A DNA stretch of 64,000 bases from NCBI GenBank assembly GCA_964036195.1, contig OZ038452.1:23695785-23759784 (forward strand), written 5' to 3'. Positions 49,401 to 55,737 of the stretch are shown here, piece after piece; the stretch's first letter is position 1, and each line of letters begins with the position of its first letter. Source of the stretch: Sphaerolaimus hirsutus (Eukaryota > Nematoda > Chromadorea > Monhysterida > Sphaerolaimidae). The position numbers and the translations under genes are program-made. The notes below the pieces were generated by a model, which saw only the letters and a list, made by a program, of their open reading frames with translations, searched no databases and was not told the origin of the DNA.

Positions 49401-51200
49401 AAATCACGCCTCAATCGGTGATCTCAAATTTTTGCAATAGGTCAATTGAGGTTGGCAGAACAGGACTTGTTAAACAGACAAAGCACAAATTGCATACAAC
49501 AACTCTGACATAATTGTACCCCCTGTCTTGAATCTGTTTTTCGTGGTCGCCTTGAACATCCGGATCACCTTTGCGAGCTAAAATTCCCGCGTGGATCGCT
49601 GGATGGAGAGTTTTTACGCGTCCGTCAAGCATTTCAGCGGCTCCGGTTAAAGTTTCCACATCGCTGTGAAGGCAGAAAACTTTAATTAATTTTTTTCAAA
49701 CTTACAAAAGTCACCACTTATAATGCAGTCGCAGCGATTTTTATGGCTATATTTAGCATCACAAAGTAGGCACTTGTATTGTCTGATATACCTGTACATG
49801 TTCACTCAATGGCGCTACGCACACTGAAGCCGAAATATTCGGCATACACACGTTTTTGACCAATGCCGAATTAAATGCTGAATAGAAAAAAACTTGCTGA
49901 ACTCAAATCGTCCGTACTCTTGAAAATTAGGCGGTTTGTCAATTCAGCATGTATTTCAGCATTCAAAAGATGCGTACACTTTTTCATGCGGAAACCATTC
50001 GGCAAAATCAAATGAAATGTTGAATGCTGATAACGCTCAAATTTGTCCGAATTCGTCCGAATATCGTGCGCACGTTTTCAAAATTCAATATGGCAGCCCC
50101 TAAAATGCCGAATTTAAAACGTCCGAACGGCAATTTTTCAATTCGGATTCGGCAGATGAAAACGTGCGTATGCCGAATATTTCGGCTTCAGTGTGCGTAG
50201 CGCCAATGTTGCACGGCACACTCGAATTTTCAGTTGCAGTTCGAACACTTTTTCAAGAGCGGAATTCAAAAGGGCGGAATTAAAAACGGGGGCGGAATCC
50301 AAAAACGTTCGAACTGCCCTCGATTTCAATTCCGCACATGAAATGTTCGAACACTTTGCAGGATGGCGGAATTGCCCTGGATTGTGCATGGGCGGAATTA
50401 TTTCAGACAGGTAGGAAAGTGCACAATGTCTGAACCACCCTTGGAATTCCGCCTTGGCGGAACTCAAAAACGTTCGAACCGCACTTGAAAATTTTGAGTG
50501 TGCGGTGCGCCATTTCACGATCAAATTTTAAAAACATGTTTTTACGGGGCCATTAAAAGAAACGTTTTTTTTCCATCGAAGTAATATCCACCAAAAGCCA
50601 GTAAATACAACGGGGCCGGCGTCATTGGACTGACATAATTTTTGTCACGCAGACAGGTTTCCCCCGCCCCTACTCAAAGAAACTGCCTTAGTCACAAATA
50701 AATACACCCCCCCCCCCACCCAATGCAAAATATCAAACCTGACAGGCAAATGAGCAGCCTTGAGTAACTTGGCAGTGCCCCCGGACGCGACCAACTTCAG
50801 TCCGGACTCGTGCAGACGTGTCGCAAAGTCCACCAGACCGGTCTTGTCCCACACGCTGAGCAAGGCTGAGAAGGGGGTAAAGTTGGCACAGTGCCAATAA
50901 ATGGGAAGCTTCTTTTTTTTTGGGGGGGGGGGCTTGAGCAAAATGTTTTCAAAGTCAAGGTTTGCAACATGCGAAGATGAGGAACTTCGCACCCACCGTC
51001 GTGTACGGGTACGTCGCATCGACTATTATATGAGGAACTTTTCACCCACCCGCTCATATATCATTCATAAATACAAATATCGTCATTTAAAACAACAAAT
51101 ATCGAAATCCAACGTTCATATCGTCTGAACCCCAATTAGAGCGCAATTTCGTAGCGTAAAATGCGTAAAACTTACCGATCTCTTTGATGGAATCGCCCAT
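17355..51200 (-). CDS. ATIC: ATIC: bifunctional AICAR transformylase / IMP cyclohydrolase, complete, 608 aa, 15 exons
   Basis: Carries out the last two steps of de novo purine synthesis: formylation of AICAR with 10-formyl-THF, then ring closure of FAICAR to IMP. It is a cytosolic homodimer and part of the purinosome in animals. Exons (minus strand): 51200-51176, 50865-50739, 49663-49487, 48774-48714, 48571-48416, 24330-24214, 23959-23876, 23528-23318, 23049-22980, 22788-22683, 21003-20875, 20539-20373, 18254-18074, 17993-17898 and 17474-17355. The sum is 1827 nt (609 codons with stop), every phase agrees and every junction is GT-AG. Human ATIC is 592 aa, so this is full length. The start is MGDSIKEI, spliced into [11 protein letters not shown]. 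Unusual points: a 24-kb intron 5 separates the two catalytic halves, and introns 6 and 9 are each a whole introner element. Confidence 0.97.
19088..19757. repeat. gcgcc-rich foldback interrupted by a MITE
   Basis: The left part (19088-19149) reads agtgatgaaaaagcgccgtg and the right part (19627-19757) ends cgccttggcgcttttacacg. The hAT-like MITE at 19150-19626 splits it. Related gcgccatggcgc elements occur at 28045, 42820, 55535, 59535 and 62552. No coding content. Confidence 0.65.
19150..19626 (+). mobile_element. hAT-like MITE, family 1, copy d
   Basis: Ends CAGGGACGTATCCAGG and CCTGGATACGGCCCTG. A perfect 8-bp duplication, cccagcgc, lies at 19142-19149 and 19627-19634. It lies inside ATIC intron 12 and is nested in a gcgcc foldback. 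Confidence 0.87.
21004..22682. other. ATIC intron 10, AT-rich, no feature recognised
   Basis: About 1.7 kb between ATIC exons 10 and 11. I see no open frame with coding character, no inverted-repeat element and no tandem array. The composition is AT-rich with scattered homopolymers. Confidence 0.6.
22789..22982 (-). mobile_element. Introner element forming ATIC intron 9
   Basis: In the gene sense, exon 9 ends GCCAG, then the element starts GTGGCAATCCC and ends GGGACTTGCAC followed by CAG, then exon 10 starts ATTGATCG. The duplicated trinucleotide is CAG. GT is the first dinucleotide of the element and AG comes from the duplication, so the 191-bp intron 22789-22979 is the whole element. Inverted repeats include GACCCTGTAAAATGCC-like arms and a central catgcaaagtgtcaaaagtc motif. 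Splicing it out gives a perfectly conserved ATIC frame. Confidence 0.92.
23960..24216 (-). mobile_element. Introner element forming ATIC intron 6
   Basis: In the gene sense, exon 6 ends CACCAG, then GTGCCACTCCC begins the element and GGGACTGCCCC plus CAG ends it, before AAGCCCGCC. The duplicated target is CAG and the intron (23960-24213, 254 bp) equals the element. It is longer than the 191-bp copies because of extra internal copies of the acatttgac/agtgtcaaaagtcatgtaaa units. Same family as 22789-22982. Confidence 0.92.
26123..26323 (-). CDS. Putative first coding exon of a nested gene (67 aa)
   Basis: An ATG-led open exon of 201 nt ending in a good donor, GAACAACAG|GTAAAT, in phase 0, on the same strand as ATIC and inside its intron 5. 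The product is Ser/Arg/Lys-rich ([14 protein letters not shown] at the start, [12 protein letters not shown] at the end) and has no recognised domain. No downstream partner exon was found before ATIC exon 6 at 24330. That exon is also phase 0, so an alternative ATIC first exon cannot be excluded, though it would drop the cyclohydrolase domain. No function is proposed. Confidence 0.4.
27143..27373. mobile_element. Inverted-repeat MITE (TAGTTTTCACCGTGAC family), copy 1
   Basis: The left arm has agttcaccgtgaccgatgtg and the right arm has tcacgatgaaaactagtgtg. A closely similar copy lies at 40835-41076, sharing catggcgacatccagcctac. Confidence 0.75.
28161..28830 (+). mobile_element. hAT-like MITE, family 3 (TAGGGTTGG), copy 1
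   Basis: Starts TAGGGTTGGCCGATG and ends TTTTTCCAACCCTA, with a perfect 8-bp duplication, atcaaaac, on both sides (28153-28160 and 28831-28838). The subterminal regions are runs of alternating A/T homopolymers with aacgtt. About 670 bp, no coding capacity. Confidence 0.88.
28985..29417. mobile_element. TACCGTAT-type MITE
   Basis: Starts taccgtattacctcgaatta and ends ttcgaggtaatacggta. The subterminal blocks of C runs with ctcgaaatacccc and G runs with ctgggggtatttcgagg are complementary. The interior has gtgtaaagggaacgtacatg, shared with the copies at 57393 and 61321. Confidence 0.85.
29960..30115. mobile_element. CTAGTTGACATC inverted-repeat MITE, copy 1
   Basis: The left arm is gctagttgacatccacac and the right arm is ggtgtcgatgtcaactagc. 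A second copy lies at 47828-47989, and an eroded relative ends at about 41760. Confidence 0.7.
30330..30600. mobile_element. TTAGGC...GTTTACACGG inverted-repeat MITE
   Basis: Starts taggccgtgtttacacggat and ends acaaacgctgcctaat. The interior alternates tgacgacaaa and tacgacaaa units. The same end (aatccgtgtaaacgccgcct) closes a larger related block at 39520-39933. Confidence 0.6.
31390..31470. repeat. (GATA)n microsatellite
   Basis: About fourteen consecutive gata units with one interruption. It lies inside a larger G/C-run repeat (30960-31545) that recurs at 14.3, 35.4, 38.3 and 48.9 kb, where the same gatagata motif appears in shorter form. Confidence 0.9.
32395..33533. mobile_element. 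AACACCTTCCC inverted-repeat element, long copy (1.14 kb)
   Basis: The ends aacaccttcccggtcacgtc and gacgtgactgggaaggtgtt are inverted repeats, and the halves match over several hundred bases (for example gcagaagctgaaacttggg-type and ctcccctactcacac blocks). Flanking TA on both sides suggests a TA-targeting transposon. A short relative is at 46366-46654. No transposase frame was seen. Confidence 0.85.
34973..35363. mobile_element. TACCGTAT-type MITE
   Basis: Starts taccatatttcctcgaaata and ends tttcgaggaaatactgta. Internal gtaaagggaacatacatgac matches other family members. Confidence 0.75.
35845..36005 (+). repeat. Two tandem ~80-bp units
   Basis: The units start atgatcaaaatcaaatcttc and differ at few positions over about 75 bp. 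Similar ctgatcattttaag plus caagaaatg units are dispersed at 29.5, 30.1, 36.2 and 40.0 kb. Confidence 0.75.
36920..37625 (+). CDS. Putative nested gene fragment with a SUMO-interacting-type motif
   Basis: Two exon-like segments on the plus strand inside ATIC intron 5: 37132-37282 (acceptor TTTGCAG, donor ACG|GTTTG) and 37455-37625 (acceptor CGAGCAG, donor CATCAG|GTAG). They join in phase 0. The first ends with an acidic stretch, [13 protein letters not shown], a textbook SUMO-interacting pattern (hydrophobic core VVIVL plus acidic/Ser flank). The second reads [15 protein letters not shown] and onward, low complexity. Upstream, a different frame is open and codon-biased from about 36920 ([12 protein letters not shown]...[17 protein letters not shown]), and a single one-base shift near 37170 would connect it to the SIM frame. 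That suggests either a frameshifted copy or a missed splice. Domain family not recognised. Confidence 0.4.
38941..39317. mobile_element. TACCGTAT-type MITE
   Basis: Starts taccgtattactctgaaata and ends attcgaggtaatacggta. Similar internal blocks to 57393-57819. A shorter relative with ends taccgtatttcctcaaaat and aagtaaatacagta lies at 38616-38871. Confidence 0.8.
40835..41076. mobile_element. Inverted-repeat MITE (TAGTTTTCACCGTGAC family), copy 2
   Basis: The ends cctacacacactagttttca and gaaaactagtgtgtgtaggc are inverted repeats. Second copy of the element at 27143-27373, better preserved. Confidence 0.8.
41322..42046 (-). CDS. Putative nested gene: two exons split by a palindromic intron
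   Basis: Minus-strand exons 42046-41838 and 41407-41322 inside ATIC intron 5. The first reads ...[20 protein letters not shown] with strongly biased codons (TTC AAC TTC GAA AAG) and donor CAAG|GTCACG. The second reads [17 protein letters not shown] then [12 protein letters not shown], with acceptor GCGCCAG and a possible donor GGGG|GTTGGT. The junction is GT-AG and phases match (G|AT). The acceptor for the first exon (TATAG at 42047) is weak. The second exon is basic and Ser/Pro-rich. No family recognised; flanking exons not found. It could be a real nested gene or a captured fragment. Confidence 0.42.
41408..41837 (-). mobile_element. Palindromic intron of a second possible introner family
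   Basis: This 430-bp intron of the putative nested gene has inverted subterminal repeats: ACAAGTGGACAAGTGTCA near the 5' end and the complement of ACAAGTGGCCAAGTGACA near the 3' end, 11-17 bp from the splice sites. Both ends also share a short GCGCC/ACGCC motif. It has no sequence similarity to the GACCCTG family. Confidence 0.5.
43890..44690. other. Extreme AT-rich tract
   Basis: About 800 bp composed almost only of A and T, with T-rich runs on the plus strand. A hydrophobic open frame (44005-44259) is a by-product of the composition. It ends directly at the large palindrome. Confidence 0.8.
44774..45329. repeat. Near-perfect 556-bp palindrome
   Basis: Two arms of about 255 bp, from atctcataaaaaatggct to its complement agccattttttatgagat, around a spacer of roughly 40 bp (cgctttttgtgtgtctgaag region). 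Differences between arms are few (for example ttagtatcc versus cactatcc, and a one-base indel near gttgttgagc). Any transcript would fold into a very long hairpin. No target duplication was recognised, so it may be a foldback element or an inverted duplication. Confidence 0.9.
45379..45535. mobile_element. TCTAATAGAA-type MITE
   Basis: Repeats of gccgttctattggag plus the right end attagaagaaataccgtat. Relatives at 30.6-30.9, 31.8-31.9, 43.03-43.13, 47308-47411 and 62215-62316. Confidence 0.6.
45840..46761 (+). mobile_element. hAT-like MITE, family 3 (TAGGGTTGG), copy 2, with a nested insertion
   Basis: Starts TAGGGTTGGCCGATG and ends TTCCAACCCTA. The 8-bp duplication gcgacagc flanks it. It is homologous to 28161-28830 but contains the AACACCTTCCC element at 46366-46654. 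Without that insert it is about 633 bp, close to copy 1. Confidence 0.88.
46366..46654. mobile_element. AACACCTTCCC inverted-repeat element, short copy
   Basis: Ends aacaccttcccggtcacgtc and gacgtgaccgggaaggtgtt, flanked by TA. A 289-bp internal-deletion form of the 1.14-kb element at 32395-33533. The empty site is visible in the homologous MITE at 28161-28830. Confidence 0.9.
46836..47165. mobile_element. hAT-like MITE, family 1, old diverged copy
   Basis: Left end caggaatgtatctaaaat (diverged) and right end ccggatacgtccttg. The flanks agcgacag and agtgacac could be a decayed 8-bp duplication. The interior keeps gacgccatggcgccattggc. Confidence 0.6.
47308..47411. mobile_element. TCTAATAGAA-type MITE, complete 104-bp copy
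   Basis: Ends taccgtatttcttctaatag and ttagaagaaatacggta are inverted repeats. Confidence 0.8.
47828..47989. mobile_element. CTAGTTGACATC inverted-repeat MITE, copy 2
   Basis: Left arm cgctagttgacatcgacacc, right arm ggtgtcgatgtcaactagcg. Confidence 0.75.
48416..51200 (-). CDS. ATIC: ATIC exons 1-5: MGS-like IMP cyclohydrolase domain
   Basis: Codes for residues 1-182. Visible landmarks: [14 protein letters not shown] at the N terminus, the phosphate-binding [11 protein letters not shown] loop, [14 protein letters not shown] carrying the conserved Lys-Thr of the cyclohydrolase site, [11 protein letters not shown] split between exons 3 and 4, and [17 protein letters not shown]. Exon 4 is only 61 nt. 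Intron 3 contains the hAT-like MITE at 48907-49364. Upstream of the start, 51201-51527 holds the presumed promoter, with a GT dinucleotide run near 51250 and no recognised TATA box. Confidence 0.96.
48907..49364. mobile_element. hAT-like MITE, family 2 (CAGGGGTCTCC)
   Basis: Starts CAGGGGTCTCC, ends GGAGACCCCTG, with a perfect 8-bp duplication atttccac at 48899-48906 and 49365-49372. The interior carries the gctatctatc and G/C-run blocks also found at 14.3, 31.0, 35.4 and 38.3 kb, so those are probably eroded members. Lies in ATIC intron 3. Confidence 0.87.
49810..50205. mobile_element. TGGCGCTACGCACACTG inverted-repeat MITE
   Basis: Ends tggcgctacgcacactgaag and cttcagtgtgcgtagcgcca, with internal repeats of ttcggcat. 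Lies in ATIC intron 2, adjacent to a related element. Confidence 0.8.
50207..50513. mobile_element. Related (CGCACCGCACACT) inverted-repeat MITE
   Basis: Left end gcacggcacactcgaatttt and right end ttttgagtgtgcggtgcgc. It contains repeated gttcgaac and gcggaatt motifs. Relatives at 27793-28010 (left end only) and 40500-40775. Confidence 0.7.
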
Positions 51201-51527
51201 GATCAAATAGTGAAGCGTAGACAACACCAAAAGAAAAACGGCACTTTCGTGTGTGTGTGTGTTTTTGTCCGCGCGCGTTGGGTTTATTGACACGAAACAC
51301 GAAACACGAAAGGGTTTATTGAGGAAATGCTCCCTTGATGTTCAGAATCTTCAGGATTTTAACGCGCCACGCACAGTGAAAATTTTGAGTTTTGAATTGA
51401 GTTTTGCGTCCGCGGGTATTCACTGGTATTTAGAAAACTTGCACTTTTTCCAAGAAACTGAGGTAATCGTAAAGCGCAGAATCTGTTTCAAAAGTTTTCA
51501 GTTGACGGGTCAACTCCCATTCTACAT

Positions 51528-52022
51528 TATGCTACGATTACAGCTCGGGCGTAAAATTCCAGCGTAAAATTCCATCGCAAAATTGATTACATAAAAGTGG
51601 ATGATGATACAGGTCTGCAATTTTTCATGGAGAATATGTTTATCAATACCTTCATTGTGTCCGAGAATCATCATCCACAGTCACTGCATTTCGATTGTTG
51701 AAATTCAAAAATTTCTATTTTACGCTGGAATTTTACGCCAGCTGAAGAAAAGTCAATTCTACGCCAGGTGATTGCATGCAATGACATAGCGTAGAATTGA
51801 TTTTTCTTCAGCTGGCGTAAAATTCCAGCGTAAAATAGAAATTTTTGAATTTCCACAATCAAATTGCAGTGACTGTGGGTGATGACTCTCGGACACAATG
51901 AAGGTATTGATAAACATATTGTCCATGAAAAATTGCAGACCTGTATCATCATCCACTTTTATGTAATCAATTTTGCGATGGAATTTTACGCTGGAATTTT
52001 ACGCCCGAGCTGTAATCGCTCC
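51528..52022. mobile_element. GCGATTACAGCTCGGGCG inverted-repeat MITE, copy 1
   Basis: Arms contain ttacagctcgggcgtaaaat and its complement, and inner arms share gatgatgatacaggtctgca. Lies upstream of the ATIC start, directly next to copy 2. Confidence 0.8.
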
Positions 52023-52486
52023 ATAATGCTGCGATTACAGCTCGGGCGTAAAATTGGCCGGGCGTAAAATTGATTTTGGGCATCAAATTAACTACAGATG
52101 AATGAATAAAGATATGACATTGTTTTTTCAGTCAAAGAAAGCTTAGATGCAGACGTTTCTTGTGTCCAAAGCTCATGCAGTTGTTTTAATCGTACTGGGA
52201 GTTATGAATTTGAGCACAATTTTTCCAATTATGCGCTGTAAGTTGTGTAAAATTAGGGTGTAAAATTTAAAAAATTTGCACCAAAATGCATAACTTCTAG
52301 TACAATTAAAATAAACTGATGAGCTTTGGACACAAGCAACATCTGCATGTGCGCTTTCTTTGACTGAAATTACAACGCCATATCTATATCCATTCACCCG
52401 TAATTAATTTTACGCCCAAAAATCAATTTTACGCCAGTCAATTTTACGCCAGTCAATTTTACACCCGAGCTGTAATCGCAGCATTA
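52023..52486. mobile_element. GCGATTACAGCTCGGGCG inverted-repeat MITE, copy 2
   Basis: Starts ataatgctgcgattacag and ends ctgtaatcgcagcatt. Inner sequence tgtccaaagctcat is shared with the copy at 59829-60267. A trace of the family lies at 3055-3120. Confidence 0.85.
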
Positions 52487-52924
52487 GAGGCGAAAGAGTT
52501 CCCTTGAACTAAAATAAGTTGAAAGAGTTCACCGCTAGCTTCAGTTGACAAACAGTCAGGTTATGTGTTGTTGTATTTCAGAGTTGAGTGCTTTTGGTTT
52601 GATTTTACTTCGTAGTGTTTCAAAATTCGTCATTTCCAGATTCTGCATAGGGTCATTCATTATGCACGTTGTTGGGTTCTCATTAGATGAAATGTAGGTA
52701 AATATTTACATTCAATTTATCATGGTTATCAGTTTTCTGGAAGCATTCCGCATGTGTTTGCTATTAAATATTTATCATTCGTGAAATATACTTGTCACTT
52801 GCACACGTTGACAATTTAAGGTAAAAAGCATGTTCCTGATTTAGGACATGTGAAATCTCCATGCGTTGTTTCTCTTCCAAAACACTACTTGAGGGGATTT
52901 ATTTACCGCAGCGTCCACTCCCGC

Positions 52925-53012
52925 GTAGGCCCCGTAAAATGTAAAATGTAAAATGTCATGCAAAGTGTCTAAAGTCTTGTAAAATTGCGAGAAAATGGCA
53001 AACTACGTTTGA
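52925..53012. repeat. Partial introner-family copy
   Basis: Contains gccccgtaaaatgtaaaatg then catgcaaagtgtctaaagtc and gaaaatggcaa, the left half of the family only. Non-coding location. Confidence 0.6.
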
Positions 53013-53108
53013 AAACGAACCGAACAGGCGTGCTAGGGCGTCATGCAGTGCATGTGGCACTTTCATTAATTATGTAATCACTCCAGTAACCATAAGGCGC
53101 CAAGCGTC

Positions 53109-53307
53109 CAGGGGGCAGTTCCGTGAAGTGTAAAGTGTCAAATGTCATGTAAAATGTCGATAAAAAAAGAGTTTAGGTATTACTGAATTTTGCATGACAA
53201 TTGATACTTTACTTTCAATTTGTCATGTCAAATGACACTTTGCATGACATTTTACATGACATGTGACACTTTACTTTACACTTTACAGGGTCTGGTATTG
53301 GCACCAG
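53109..53307 (-). mobile_element. Introner-family element outside coding sequence
   Basis: CAG|GGGGCAGTTCC at the left and GGTATTGGCAC|CAG at the right, so the CAG trinucleotide is duplicated. The core is 193 bp. It sits within gcgcc-type repeat DNA (aaggcgccaag before, ccatggcgccataagg after) rather than between recognised exons, about 1.9 kb upstream of the ATIC start. Confidence 0.85.
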
Positions 53308-53596
53308 TATGCCATGGCGCCATAAGGACAGCACCAAACGCCAATTTAAAATATACCTACAATGGCCAATCTCTTTTTTATATTCTCCAAAATCTCAGAA
53401 AATCTCTCAGAACGAAAATTGAGGCAATAAAATTTCCCTGGAAAATGCAAGAAAACGATAAATATACGTAGATCTATACGTGTTTTTATATTTTCTGATA
53501 TTTTATCATATAAATAGGTAGGTAGGTAGGTAAATTTAAGAATCTCCCAGAGATGTTTTCAATTCCAAGGCACTATTTCTATCTCTCTGCACTAAA

Positions 53597-54001
53597 TACC
53601 GTATTTCCTCGAAATACCCCCGGGGTGATTGTTTCAGAGTGAGAATTTTGAGGGGGGTATTTCGAGGGGGGGCTTATTATTTCGCCAGAAATTTTTTGAA
53701 ATTACAGTACTAAATTGTCGTCTGTAACGTACGCTGACATAGAAAAATGCAACAATAATCGCTATATATAAGGGTCTATTGACATATATAAGTGTGTAAC
53801 ACTGTTCTAATGTAACAATTCATTGTTATTAACGTGTGTTTTGCATTGCCCGAATCACAAACCACAGTTTTGTCATGTAAATACGTTCTCTGTACACTCG
53901 ATTTGGGGCGGGGTATTTCGAGAGGGGGGGCTAATAAATTCATAGTGGCCATTTTGAGGGGGGGGGGTATTTCGAGGGGGGTATTTCGAGGAAATACGGT
54001 A
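53597..54001. mobile_element. TACCGTAT-type MITE
   Basis: Starts taccgtatttcctcgaaata and ends atttcgaggaaatacggta. Typical C-run and G-run subterminal blocks. A (TAGG)n run at 53516-53532 lies just outside. Confidence 0.85.
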
Positions 54002-54947
54002 TACACTATACCGAACTTGTCACACATACTGAGGCGCCACGCATGATGTGCGAACAAGTCATAACTGTACGCAAACAAACATGTCACATGCAAATTTTAT
54101 TGCAAATTACTGCTTATTAGGATTAATGAAGTCGGTATCCAAGCGGGGCCGCAGCTGCCAATTTATGGGTTTTCAGAAAAGGTCGCTATCTATCTGTTTA
54201 CTTTAATGTAATATTTATTTAAATTCATTTTGTACATAAATATAGTCTGTGAGAGGTTAGTCACTCGTGACTTATTTTACAGAGTTGACACTAAACAGAA
54301 TGTGTGTTTATTTAATCTAGTGCAATTAGTTATTTATAACATTTATAATCTGGAGGTATCTTATTTTATTGAAGAGACAAAAAATTATTGAAATAACCAA
54401 TATGGGACTGCTGCATAGCAGGGCAATGGAAAGAACAAACAGGGTGTAAGTTTTTTGTAAGTTGTGTAAGTGTAAGACAAAAAAACATGCTCAACATAAA
54501 TATTACTCCCTTGGATGATGCCTGCTTAAAAATATCACCATCTGAGAGTGACAGGTACATGGAAATGATCCAAGTGATTCTGTATAATCATCAATTTTAT
54601 CACAAATCAGATACAGCCATCCCCCACTTTGCAGGCCAGACAGAACCAGTTGTGAGTTAATTTTTTAGTATTATGTCCCACAAGATTCAACGCATGTCTA
54701 GGTATTTGTACCTATACCCGCGGACCGCATACTATGTACTTTTTCCGATTCAAACACTCCATCATGACGCCATCGCTAATAAAATCAAATGTAAAAAAAA
54801 GAAAAAAACGTTCCAGGAAAAAAATTTGTCGCTTGGACGCTTGTGAACTAAGTACCAGTATAACGCTCGCGCGTTACCGACAAGACAAAGGTAATTTTGA
54901 ACGCTCGCTTTGCGGTCCGCCAAGCATAAAAAAATACACATCAATAC

Positions 54948-55334
54948 CACATCGATTCCTGCAGTAATGTTGCACACCTTGGCGCACCTGTCGACAAATA
55001 TGGCGTCGGAGTACAGCGGCAGGGGGCAGCCGCCGCCGAAACACTTCCAAAATTCCAATGGACAGCACGTTGGCGCCTTGGCCTCGTCGAACGCCGGCAG
55101 GCACAAACACGCCAGGTGCCAGTCCCAGACCCTGTAAAATACCCTGTAAAATGGACAATGTCATGCAAAGTGTCAAAAGTCATGTAAAATGCCTGGTAAA
55201 ATGGCAAACGTACGTTTGCCATTTTACCAGGCATTTGACACGACTTTTGACACTTTGCATGACATTTTACATTTTACAGGGCATTTTATAGTGTCTGGGA
55301 GTGCCCCCAGGTACAGGGCTCGCAAACAGTTCAT
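54948..55334 (-). CDS. Small cysteine-rich secreted protein (5' exons), split inside its signal peptide by an introner
   Basis: Exon 1 is 55334 to about 55308 (MNCLRALYL) and exon 2 runs from 55112 to about 54948. The element between them falls inside the signal peptide; after removal the N terminus reads MNCLRALYLACLCLPAFDEA, a good signal sequence. The mature part is TCCPLEFWKCFGGGCPLP then LYSDAIFVDRCAKVCNI, six cysteines in about 35 residues. Codons are strongly G/C-ending, like the other real exons here, which favours this strand over the open frames on the plus strand. No domain family recognised. The downstream end is a possible donor near 54947; later exons not found. The intron between exons 1 and 2 cannot be GT-AG. 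Confidence 0.55.
55113..55310 (+). mobile_element. Introner element in the cysteine-rich gene, reversed relative to transcription
   Basis: On the plus strand: CAG|GTGCCAGTCCC ... GGGAGTGCCCC|CAG, core 192 bp. The plus-strand ends would be perfect GT-AG sites, but the gene runs on the minus strand. There the duplicated triplet is CTG, and the removable unit offers only CT-AC, CC-CA, TG-CC, GG-CT, AC-GC or GG-TG ends. Confidence 0.85.
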
Positions 55335-55534
55335 GTGGGGCTGGAGGGAGTGATGTTGTCATTGAGGTTTGCAGAGCATATTTACGTTTACTTACTCTAA
55401 AATACCCATAAAACGTACTGTGTAAATACGTGTGGGTAGAATAGTTTTTTTGTACCCGTTAACGATGGCAAACAAAAATTTGAAAATTCGAAAACGTTTA
55501 CAACCATCTCGACTTTTGTCGGAGTTTAGTGTAG

Positions 55535-55737
55535 TGATGTGAAAAGCGCCATGGCGCTTTCGGCATTGGTGGCGTCTAGCGCCAATGGCGCTAAAACAAA
55601 ATAGCGCCAAGCGCCAATGCCCCATGGCGCCATTCGGAAGCACAACGCAAAGCGCCAATTACGCCAGAGCGCCAGAAGCGACATGGCACGTTTTGGTTTC
55701 GCCAGGCGCCAGCGCCCTGGCGCTTTGACATCAGTGC
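55535..55737. repeat. gcgccatggcgc foldback element
   Basis: Starts agtgatgtgaaaagcgccat and ends cctggcgctttgacatcag. Made of repeated gcgccatggcgc palindromes. Others at 59535-59625 and 62552-62695. Confidence 0.65.

Noticed and set aside
54910-55291. Open frames on the plus strand across the cysteine-rich gene, which would make the introner a canonical GT-AG intron.
   Set aside because: The plus-strand translations are low complexity without a plausible start or domain. The minus strand gives a signal peptide, spaced cysteines and the local codon bias.
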